Shown: positions 15,305 to 27,300 of the stretch, piece after piece | Numbering within the stretch: position 1 is the first letter of the stretch | How the letters are laid out: each line of letters begins with the position of its first letter | Source of the DNA: Miltoncostaea sp963703045 | Lineage (GTDB): Bacteria; Actinomycetota; Thermoleophilia; Miltoncostaeales; Miltoncostaeaceae | Assembly (NCBI GenBank): GCA_963703045.1 | Contig: OY969782.1 | Coordinates: 2,666,001-2,730,000, forward strand | Direction of reading: 5' to 3' | Length of the DNA stretch: 64,000 nt | Notes under the pieces: model-generated | The model's database searches: none | What the model saw: only the letters and a program-made list of their open reading frames with translations | Told to the model about the DNA's origin: nothing | Program-made: the position numbers and the translations under genes

Positions 15305-18300
15305 ATGACGGCGTCGTGTCGCCGGCCGTGGCGCGCCGTCCGGGCGCTCGCGCTCGGGGCGCTGGTGCTCGTGCTGCTGGCGCTGCTGCCGGCTCCCGGG
15401 TGGGCGGCCACCTTCGCGGTCACCAACACCGCCGACTCGGGGGCGGGCTCCCTGCGTCAGGCGATCACCAGCGCCAACGGCAATGGCGTGACGGACACGA
15501 TCACGTTCAGCATCGCGGGCTCCGGCCCGCATGTGATCTCCCTTGCGAGCGCGCTGCCCCAGATCACCGACACCGTCACCGTCAATGGCTGGAGCGAGCC
15601 CGACTTCGCCGGCTCGCCGGTCGTGCGCATCGACGGAGCATCCGCCGGCGTCGGGGTGAACGGCTTCCGGGTCGGCAGCGGCGCTGCGAGCAGCCAGATA
15701 CGTGGCCTGATGATCACCGGCATGTCGGCGGACGGCATCCGGATCGACGCCGGTGCGAACAGCGTCTCCATCCGCGGCAACTGGATCGGCACCTCGGGCA
15801 CCGGCTCCACCGGCGTCGGCAACACCGATGACGGCATCGACGTGGCGGGCGCGACAGCCGTGATCGGCGGCACCGGCGTGAACGACCCCAACGTCATCAC
15901 CAACAACGGCGACGACGGCATCAGCATCGACGGCGCCGGCGCCACGGGTCACCTCATCCGGGGCAACTACATCGGCATCGATCCCGACGGCTCGTCCGGC
16001 GGCGGCAACGTCGATGACGGCATCGTGATCCTCTCCGGCACCGGCAACACGATCGGCGGGACCAGCGCCGCGACCCGCAACGTGATCTCGAAGAACTTCT
16101 CCGGAATCGATATCCGGTCCTCGGACAACCTCGTCCAGGGCAACTACATCGGCACGGACTCCACCGGCGCCCTCGACCGCGGCAACCGCTCCAACGACGG
16201 CGTCAACATCGCCGCCGGAACGGGGAACACCATCGGGGGTACGGCGGTCGGTGCCGGCAACCTGATCGCCTTCAACAAGCTGCACGACGGCGTCGGCGTG
16301 AGCGGCTCGGCGAACGGCAACCCCATCCTCGGGAACCGGATCCACAGCAACGACGAGCGCGCCATCGACCTCGACCCGGGCGGGGTGACGGCCAACGACG
16401 CCGGCGACGTGGATGCCGGTCCGAACAACACCCAGAACTTCCCGGTGCTGACCTCGGCCTCCACCACCGGCACGCAGATCATGCTCGCCGGCACGCTCGA
16501 CACCAACGCATCGAGGTACTACCGGATCGAGTTCTACTCGAACGCCGTCCAGGACCCGAGCGGGAACGGCGAGGCCGACAGCCTCCTCGGCTCCCTCAAC
16601 GTCATGACGAACGCCTCCGGCACCGCGAGTTTCAGCACCGTGCTGAACGTCGCGGTGCCGGAGGGCAGGTTCGTGACGGCGACGGCGACCGAGAGCGACG
16701 TGCTCTACACCACGTTCACCGACACGTCGGAGATGGGCCCGAACGTGGTCGCGACGACGGTTTCCGGGGCGCCCACCGCCCCCACCGTGTCGGGCGGATC
16801 GCTGACCTGGCAGAACGCCGCCTCGGTGACCGTCAGCGCGTCGGGATCGACCGCCTTCGGCGGCGGACCCGTCGCCGGATACGAGTACCGCACGTCAACG
16901 AACGGTGGCAGCACCTGGTCGACGGCCACCGCCGGCTCCTCCCGCGCCGTGACCGCGCAGGGGGAGACCCTCCTGCAGTTCCGCTCGATCGACGGCAGCG
17001 GCAACACCTCGGCCTGGTCACCCTCCTCGCCGACGAGCGGGTCGACGGTGCGCCTCGACCGCACCAACCCCACGGCTCCCGCGGTGTCGGGTGGTTCGCT
17101 GAGCTGGCAGAGCGTCGCCTCGATCACGGTCACCGGCTCGGGCTCCACCGACTCGGGGGGCTCCGGCCTCGTCGGCTACGAGTACCGCACCTCCACCGAC
17201 GGAGGGGCCACGTGGGGCTCGGCGAGCCTCGCCGCCTCGCAGACCGTCACGGCCGAGGGTGAGACCCTCGTGCAGGTCCGCAGCATCGACAACGCGGGCA
17301 ACACCTCGGCCTGGACGCCCACGTCGGCCACCGCCGGCTCGACGGCCCGCATCGACCGCACGATCCCGACGGCTCCGACGGTGTCGGGCGGTTCGCTCGC
17401 CTGGCAGAGCGTCGCGAGCATCACGATCACCGGCTCGGGCGCATCCGGGGGCGCCTCGGGCCTCGCCGGCTACGAGTACCGCACGTCCACCAACGGCGGA
17501 TCGACCTGGGGCACGGCGGTCGCGGGTGCCTCGGTGACCATCACGGCCGAGGGCGAGACCCTCGTGCAGTACCGCTCACTCGACGGGGCCGGCAACGCCT
17601 CGGCCTGGACGCCCTCGTCGGCCACCGCCGGATCGACGGCCCGCATCGACCGCACCATTCCGACGGCTCCGACGGTGTCGGGCGGTTCGCTCGCCTGGCA
17701 GAGCGTCGCGAGCATCACGATCACCGGCTCGGGCGCATCGGGCGGCGCCTCGGGCCTCGCCGGCTACGAGTACCGCACGTCCACCAACGGCGGATCGACC
17801 TGGGGCACGGCGGTCGCGGGTGCCTCGGTGACCATCACGGCCGAGGGCGAGACCCTCGTGCAGTACCGCTCACTCGACGGGGCCGGCAACGCCTCGGCCT
17901 GGACGCCCTCGTCGGCCACCGCCGGATCGACGGCCCGCATCGACCGCACGATTCCGTCCGCCCCCACGGTGTCGGGCGGTTCGCTGAGCTGGCAGAGCGT
18001 CCCCTCGATCACGATCACCGGCTCGGGCGCTTCCGGGGGCGCCTCGGGCCTCGCCGGCTACGAGTACCGCACGTCCACCAACGGCGGATCGACCTGGGGC
18101 ACCGCCACCGCCGGCGCCTCGGTGAGCGTCACCGCCGAGGGCGAGACGCTCGTGCAGTACCGGAGCATCGATGGCGCCGGGAACGTGTCGGCCTGGACGC
18201 CTTCGTCGGCCACCGCCGGCTCCACCGCCCGCATCGATCGCACCATCCCGACCGCCCCGACGGTGGCGGGAGGCTCGCTCGCCTGGCAGAACACCGCCTC

Positions 18301-21300
18301 GATCACGATCACCGGTTCGGGATCGACCGACGCGGGCGGATCGAGTCTGACGGGTTACCAGTACCGCACCTCGGTCGACGGCGGATCGACCTGGGGCACG
18401 GCCGCCGCGGGCGCCTCGGTGACCATCACGGCCGAGGGCGAGACGCTCGTGCAGTACCGCTCTCTCGACGGCGCCGGCAACACAAGCGCCTGGACGCCCT
18501 CGGCGGCCACGGCCGGATCGACGGCCCGCATCGACCGCACGATCCCGACCGCGCCGACGGTGTCGGGCGGTTCCCTCGCCTGGCAGAGCGTCGCGAGCAT
18601 CACGATCACCGGCTCGGGGGCATCAGGCGGCGCCTCGGGCCTCGCCGGCTACGAGTACCGCACCTCGACCGACGGCGGATCGACCTGGGGCACGGCCGCC
18701 GCGGGCGCCTCGGTGACCGTCACCGCCGAGGGCGAGACCCTCGTGCAGTACCGCTCGCTCGACGGCGCCGGCAACGCCTCGGCCTGGATGCCCTCGTCGG
18801 CCACCGCCGGATCGACGGCCCGCATCGACCGCACCATCCCGACGGCGCCGACGGTGGCGGGTGGCTCGCTGAGCTGGCAGAACACCGCGAGCATCTCCAT
18901 CACCGGCTCGGGCTCCACCGACTCGGGCGGCTCGAACCTGTCGGGCTACGAGTACCGCACCTCCACCAACGGCGGCACCACCTGGGGCGGGGCCACGACC
19001 GGCGCCTCAGTGGCGATCACGGCCGAGGGCGAGACGCTCGTGCAGTACCGCTCACTCGACGCGGCCGGCAACGTCTCGGCCTGGGCGCCCGCGTCGGCCA
19101 CCGCCGGCTCCACCGCCCGAATCGACCGCACCAACCCCACCGCCCCGACGGTGGCGGGCGGGTCGCTCGCGTGGCAGAACATCGCCTCGATCACGATCAC
19201 CGGATCGGCCTCCACCGACGCGGGCGGCTCGAGCCTGTCGGGCTACGAGCACCGCACCTCCACCAACGGCGGATCGACCTGGGGTACGGCGGTCGCCGGC
19301 GCGTCGGTGACGATCACCGCCGAGGGCGAGACGCTCGTGCAGTACCGCTCTCTCGATGGGGCCGGTAACTCCAGCGCCTGGACGCCCTCCTCTGCCACTG
19401 CAGGCTCGACCGCCCGCATCGACCGCACCAACCCGACGGCGCACCGACGGTGTCCGGTGGCTCGCTCGCCTGGCAGAACGTGGCGAGCATCACCATCACG
19501 GGCTCCGGATGCCGCGGGCGGCGCCTCGGGCCTCGCGGGCTACGAGTACCGCACCTCGACCGACGGCGGCACCGTCTGGTCGAGCGCCACCGCGGGCGCC
19601 TCGGCGAGCGTCACCGCCGAGGGCGAGACCCTCGTGCAGTACCGCTCGCTCGACGGGGCCGGGAACGCCTCGGCCTGGACCCCGTCCTCGGCCACGGCCG
19701 GCTCCACCGCCCGCATCGACCGCACGAATCCGACCGCACCGACGGTGTCCGGTGGCTCGCTCGCCTGGCAGAACGTGGCGAGCATCACGATCACGGGATC
19801 GGGATCCGCGGGCGGCGCCTCCGGTCTGTCGGGCTACGAGTACCGCACCTCGACCGACGGCGGAATCGATCTGGTCGAGCGCCACCGCGGGCGCCTCGGT
19901 CAGCATCACCGCCGAGGGCGAGACGCTGGTGCAGTACCGGAGCATCGACGGCGCCGGGAACACGTCGGCCTGGACCCCGTCCTCGGCCACGGCCGGCTCC
20001 ACCGCCCGCATCGACCGCACGAATCCGACCGCTCCGACGGTGTCAGCGGCGGCTCGCTCACCTGGCAGAACGTCGCCTCGATCACCATCACCGCATCAGG
20101 CGCATCGGGCGGCGACTCCGGCCTCGCCGGCTACGAGTACCGCACCTCCACCGACGGCGGATCGACCTGGGGCACGGCGGTCGCGGGCACCTCGGTCAGC
20201 ATCACGGCCGAGGGCGAGACGCTGGTGCAGTACCGGAGCATCGACGGGGCCGGGAACACGTCGGCCTGGACCCCGTCCTCGGCCACGGCCGGCTCGACCG
20301 CCCGCATCGACCGCACCGAACCCGACCGCTCCGACGGTGTCGGGTGGCTCGCTCGCCTGGCAGAGCGTGGCGAGCGATCACGATCACGGCATCGGGCTCC
20401 GCGGGCGGCGCCTCGGCTCTGTCGGGCTACGAGCACCGCACCTCCACCGACGGCGGATCGCCTGGGCGACGGCGGTCGCGGGCGCCTCGGTCAGCGTCAC
20501 GGCCGAGGGCGAGACGCTCGTGCAGTACCGCTCGCATCGACGGGGCCGGGAACGCGTCGGCCTGGACCCCGTCCTCGGCCACCGCCGGCTCGACCGCCCG
20601 CATCGACCGCACCAACCCGACCGCTCCGACGGTGTCGCGGTGGCTCGCTCGCCTGGCAGAACGTGGCGAGCATCACCATCACGGGATCGGGAGCCGCCGG
20701 CGGGGCCTCCGGCCTCGTCCGGCTACGAGTACCGCACCTCGACCGACGGCGGCACCGTCTGGTCGAGCGCCACCGCGGGCGCCTCGGTCGAGCGTCACCG
20801 CCGAGGGCGAGACACTGGTGCAGTACCGGAGCATCGACGGCGCCGGGAACACCGTCGGCCTGGACCCCGTCCTCGGCCACCGCCGGCTCCACCGCCCGCA
20901 TCGACCGCACGAATCCGACCGCGCCGACGGTCAGCGGCGGCTCGCTGACCTGGCAGAGCGTCGCCTCGATCACCATCACCGCATCAGGCGCATCGGGCGG
21001 CGCCTCCGGTCTCGCCGGCTACGAGTACCGCTCCTCCACCGACGGCGGATCGACCTGGGGCACCGCGGTCGCAGGCGACCTCGGTGAGCGTCACCGCCGA
21101 GGGCGAGACCCTCGTGCAGTACCGCTCGCTCGACGGGGCCGGCAACGCCTCGGCCTGGACGCCCTCGTCGGCCACCGCCGGCTCCACCGCCCGCATCGAC
21201 CGCAGCAACCCCACGGCGCCCGCGGTGTCGGGCGGCTCCCTCGCCTGGCAGAGCGTCGCCTCGATCACGATCACGGGCTCGGGCTCCACCGACTCGGGCG

Positions 21301-24300
21301 GCTCGGCTCTCGTGGGCTACCAGTACCGCACCTCGCTCGACGGGGGCGGCACCTGGAGCGCGGCCACCCTCGGGGCCTCGGCGACGATCACCGCCGAGGG
21401 CGAGACCCTCGCGCAGGTCCGCAGCATCGACAATGCCGGCAACACCTCGGCCTGGACGCCGAGCTCGGCCACGGCCGGATCAACCGCGCGCATCGATCGC
21501 ACCGACCCCACGGCGCCGACCGTCGCCGGTGGCTCGCTGGGCTGGCAGAGCGTCGCGACCATCACCATCACAGGTTCGGGATCGACCGGCGGTGACTCTG
21601 GCCTCGCCGGCTACGCGCACCGCACCTCGGACGACGGCGGCACCACCTGGAGCGCACCGGCCGCGGGTTCGAGCGTGACGATCACCGCCGAGGGCGAGAC
21701 GCTCGTGCAGTACCGCTCGCTCGACGGGGCCGGCAACACCAGCGCCTGGAGCCCGTCCTCGGCCACGGCCGGATCGACCGCCCGCATCGACCGCACCAAC
21801 CCGACCGCACCGACGGTGTCCGGTGGCTCGCTCGCGTGGCAGAACGTGGCGAGCATCGCCATCACGGGATCGGGATCCACGGGCGGCGCCTCCGGTCTGT
21901 CGGGCTACGAGTACCGCACCTCCACCGACGGCGGCACGACCTGGAGCACCGCCACGGCCGGAGCCTCGGCGACCGTCACGGCCGAGGGCGAGACCCTCGT
22001 GCAGTACCGCTCACTCGACGGGGCCGGCAACACCAGCGCCTGGACGCCCTCGTCGGCGACCGCCGGATCGACCGCCCGCATCGACCGCACCGACCCGACC
22101 GCCCCGACGGTGTCGGGCGGATCGCTCGCCTGGCAGAGCGTCGCCTCGATCACGATCACCGGCTCCGGCTCGGCCGGCGGTGACTCCGGCCTCGCCGGTT
22201 ACGAGCACCGCGCCTCGGACGACGGCGGCACCACCTGGTCGAGCGCCACCGCGGGCGCCTCGGTGAACATCACCGCCGAGGGCGAGACCCTCGTGCAGTA
22301 CCGGAGCATCGACGGCGCGGGCAACACCTCGGCCTGGACCCCCTCCTCGGCCACCGCCGGCTCGACCGCCCGCATCGACCGCACCGACCCGACCGCCCCG
22401 ATCGCCAGCGGCGGCTCGCCCGCCTGGCAGAGCGTCGCGAGCATCACCCTGTCGGCGAGCGGAGCCGGCGATACCGACTCGGGCGTGGCATCGCACGAGC
22501 ACCGCACCTCGGTCAACGGCGGCACGACCTGGTCGAGCGCGACCGCCGGCGCGAGCGTGGTCGTCACCGCCGAGGGTGAGACCCTGGTGCAGTTCCGGGC
22601 GCTCGACAACGCCGGCAACACCGGCGCCTTCGGCGCATCGGGCACCGCCCGCATCGACCGCACCGACCCGACGGCCCCGATCGTCAGCGGCGGATCGCTC
22701 GACTGGCAGAACGTCGCCTCGATCACGATCACCGGCTCGGGCTCCGCCGGCGGCGACTCCGGCCTGGCCGGTTACGAGTACCGCACCTCGGACGACGGCG
22801 GCACCACCTGGTCGAGCGCCACCGCGGGCGCCTCGGTGGACATCACCGCCGAGGGCGAGACCCTCGTGCAGTACCGGAGCATCGACAACGCGGGCAACAC
22901 GTCGGCCTGGACGCCTGCCTCGGCCACCGCCGGCTCGACCGCCCGCATCGACCGCACCGACCCGAGCGCTCCGACCGTCTCGGGCGGCTCCCTCGCCTGG
23001 CAGAGCGTCGCCTCGATCACCATCACGGGCTCCGGCTCCGCCGGCGGCGACGCGGGCCTCGCCGGCTACGAGCACCGCACCTCGACCGACGGCGGCACCA
23101 CCTGGTCGAGCGCCACCGCGGGCGCCTCGGTGAACATCACCGCCGAGGGCGAGACCCTCGTGCAGTACCGCTCGCTCGACGGGGCCGGCAACGCCTCGGC
23201 CTGGACGCCCGCCTCGGCCACCGCCGGCTCGACCGCCCGCATCGACCGCACCGACCCCACCGCTCCGACGGTGTCGGGCGGTTCCCTCAACTGGCAGAAC
23301 GTCGCGAGCATCACCATCACGGGCTCCGGCTCGACCGGTGGCGACTCCGGCCTCTCCGGCTACGAGTACCGCACCTCCACCGACGGCGGCACGACCTGGT
23401 CGAGCGCCACCGCCGGCGCCTCGGCGACCGTCACCGACGAGGGCGAGACCCTGGCGCAGTACCGCGGCATCGACGGCGCCGGCAACACCAGCGCCTGGAC
23501 GCCGAGCTCGGCCACGGCCGGCTCGACCGCCCGCATCGACCGCACCGACCCGACCGCCCCGACGGTGTCTGGTGGCTCCCTCTCCTGGCAGAGCGTCGCC
23601 TCGATCACCATCACGGGCTCCGGCTCCGCCGGCGGTGACTCCGGCCTCGCCGGTTACGAGCACCGCACCTCGGACGATGGCGGCACGACCTGGAGCGCAC
23701 CGGCCACCGGCTCGACCGTGACGGTCACCGCCGAGGGCGAGACGCTGGTGCAGTACCGCAGCATCGACGACGCGGGCAACACCAGCACCTGGAGTCCATC
23801 CTCGGCCACCGCCGGCTCCACCGCCCGCATCGACCGGACGAACCCGACCGCTCCGACGGTGTCCGGTGGCTCGCTCTCGTGGCAGAACGTGGCGACCATC
23901 ACCATCACGGGCTCCGGCGCAACCGGTGGCGACTCCGGCCTGGCCGGCTACGAGCACCGCACCTCGACCGACGGCGGCACGACTTGGGGCCCCGGCACCG
24001 CCGGAGTCTCGGTGGCCATCACCGACGAGGGCGAGACCGTCGTGCAGTACCGGAGCATCGACAACGCGGGCAACACCAGCGCCTGGACCCCCTCCTCGGC
24101 CACCGCCGGCTCCACCGCCCGCATCGATCGCACCGACCCGACGGCCCCGACCGTCAGCGGCGGCTCCCTCGCCTGGCAGAGCGTCGCCTCGATCACGATC
24201 ACCGGCTCGGGCTCCGCGGGCGGTGACTCTGGCCTCGCCGGCTACGAGCACCGCACCTCGGACGATGGCGGCTCCACCTGGAGTACGGCCGCGGCGGGCG

Positions 24301-27300
24301 CATCGGTGGACATCACCGACGAGGGCGAGACCCTCGTGCAGTACCGCGCGCTCGACAATGCGGGCAACGCCTCGGCCTGGACGCCCTCGTCGGCCACCAC
24401 CGGCTCGACCGCCCGCATCGACCGAACCGACCCGAGCGCTCCGACCGTCAGCGGCGGATCGCTCGCCTGGCAGAGCGTCGCCTCGATCACCATCACCGGG
24501 CTCGGGCTCCGCCGGCGGCGACGCGGGCCTCGCCGGCTACGAGCACCGCACCTCGACTGACGGCGGCGCCATCTGGTCGAGCGCCACCGCGGGCGCCTCA
24601 GTGGACATCACCGCCGAGGGCGAGACCCTCGTGCAGTACCGCTCACTCGACGGGGCCGGCAACACCAGCGCCTGGACGCCCTCCTCGGCGACCGCCGGAT
24701 CGACCGCCCGCATCGACCGCACCGACCCGACCGCCCCGACGGTGTCGGGTGGCTCGCTCTCCTGGCAGAGCGTCGCCTCGATCACCATCACCGGCTCCGG
24801 CTCGGCCGGCGGTGACTCCGGCCTCGCCGGTTACGAGCACCGCACCTCGGACGATGGCGGCACGACCTGGAGCGCACCGGCCACCGGCTCGAGCGTGAAC
24901 ATCACCGCCGAGGGCGAGACGCTCGTGCAGTACCGGAGCATCGACGGCGCGGGCAACACGTCGGCCTGGACCCCCTCCTCGGCCACCGCCGGCTCGACCG
25001 CCCGCATCGACCGCACCGACCCGACCGCCCCGACCGCCAGCGGCGGCTCGCCCGCCTGGCAGAGCGTCGCGAGCATCACCCTGTCGGCGAGCGGAGCCGG
25101 CGATACCGACTCGGGCGTGGCATCGCACGAGCACCGCACCTCGGTCGACGGCGGCACGACCTGGTCGAGCGCGACCGCCGGCGCGAGCGTGGTCGTCACC
25201 GCCGAGGGTGAGACCCTGGTGCAGTTCCGGGCGCTCGACAACGCCGGCAACACCGGCGCCTTCGGCGCATCGGGCACCGCCCGCATCGACCGCACCGACC
25301 CGACGGCTCCGATCGTCGCGGCGGATCGCTCGACTGGCAGAGCGTCCCCTCGATCACCATCACCGGCTCCGGCTCCGCCGGCGGCGACTCCGGCCTCGCC
25401 GGCTACGAGTACCGCACCTCGGACGACGGCGGCACCACCTGGTCGAGCGCCACCGCGGGCGCCTCGGTGGACATCACCGCCGAGGGCGAGACCCTCGTGC
25501 AGTACCGGAGCATCGACAACGCGGGCAACACGTCGGCCTGGACGCCTGCCTCGGCCACCGCCGGCTCGACCGCCCGCATCGACCGCACCGACCCGAGCGC
25601 TCCGACCGTCTCGGGCGGCTCCCTCGCCTGGCAGAGCGTCGCCTCGATCACCATCACGGGCTCCGGCTCCGCCGGCGGCGACGCGGGCCTCGCCGGCTAC
25701 GAGCACCGCACCTCGACCGACGGCGGCGCCATCTGGTCGAGCGCCACCGCGGGCGCCTCGGTGGACATCACCGCCGAGGGCGAGACCCTCGTGCAGTACC
25801 GCTCGCTCGACGGGGCCGGGCAACGCCTCGGCCTGGACGCCCGCCTCGGCGACCGCCGGCTCGACCGCCCGCATCGACCGCACGAACCCCACCGCTCCGA
25901 CGGTGTCGGGCGGTTCCCTCAACTGGCAGAACGTCGCGAGCATCACCATCACGGGCTCCGGCTCGACCGGTGGCGACTCCGGCCTCTCCGGCTACGAGTA
26001 CCGCACCTCCACCGACGGCGGCACGACCTGGTCGAGCGCCACCGCCGGCGCCTCGGCGACCGTCACCGACGAGGGCGAGACCCTGGCGCAGTACCGCGGC
26101 ATCGACGGCGCCGGCAACACCAGCGCCTGGACGCCGAGCTCGGCCACGGCCGGCTCGACCGCCCGCATCGACCGCACCGACCCCACCGCGCCGACGGTGT
26201 CTGGTGGCTCCCCGGCCTGGCAGAGCGTCGCAAGCGTGACCGTCAGCGCCTCGGGCGGCACCGGCGCGACCTCCCACCAGCACCGCACCTCGAGCGACGG
26301 CGGCTCCACCTGGAGCGGCCCGGGCGCGGGATCGTCGGTGACCGTCAGCGACGAGGGCGAGACCCTGGTGCAGTTCCGGGGTGTCGATGACGCGAGCAAC
26401 GTCTCCGCCTGGAGCGCGTCGCAGATCGCCCGCATCGACCGCACCGCCCCGAGCGCCCCGACCGTCGCGGGTGGATCGCTCTCCTGGCAGGGCGCCGACT
26501 CGGTCACGATCACCGGCTCCGGTTCGAGCGGCGGCCCGTCGAGCCTGGCCGGTTACGCGTACCGCACCTCGACCGACGGCGGATCCTCTTGGAGCGCGGC
26601 CACGGCCGGCGCCACGGTGAGCGTCACCGCCGAGGGTGAGACCCTCGTGCAGTTCCGCGCCGAGGACGGCGCCGGCAACCTGAGCGCCTGGGCGCCGGCC
26701 CACGCCGGCTCCCCGGACGCCGCGGGCACGGTGCGCCTGGGCCCGCTCGCCCTCGGCCCCCCGCGCCGGGTGTCGGTGACCGGCCCCGACGGGGACGCCT
26801 CCCATGACGCGATCTGGCCGGACGTCGCCCACAACGCCGGCGCCAACGAGTACCTGGTGGTGTGGACCGCCGACACCGGCGCCGCGCGCGAGGACGAGGT
26901 CTGGGGCCGCATCGCCGTCGGATCCGGCGAGTGGTCGGGCCCGGCCTTCCGCGTCTCGGACATGGGCCCCGAGGGCAACCCGGCGTACACCGCCTGGGAG
27001 CCGCGGGTGACGTACAACGCAACCGCCGACGAGTACCTGGTGGTCTGGTTCGGCGACGACGACGCCGGATCGCTGGCCGACAACGAGTTCGAGGTCTACG
27101 CCCAGCGCATCTCGGCCGCCGGCGCAGAGGTGGGCGCCAACGACGTGCGCATCTCGGCGATGGGCCCCGACGGCAACGCCGCCTATGACGCCTGGAACCC
27201 GCGGGTCGCCTACAACCCCGGCGCCGACGAGTACCTGGTGGCATGGGAGGGCGATCGCAACACCGGCGGGCTCGTGGACAACGAGTTCGAGATCTTCGCC

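Noticed and set aside
19356..21087. Separate genes in alternative frames between 19.4 and 21.1 kb
   Set aside because: The pieces that read sensibly are consecutive parts of the same repeat units after single-base shifts, so they belong to the one giant gene.
17176..25657. Series of 84-residue minus-strand frames with recurring M-I-V-x-A-T-L-C-Q starts
   Set aside because: They are antisense shadows of each 294-base unit of the plus-strand repeat protein, spaced exactly by the unit length.
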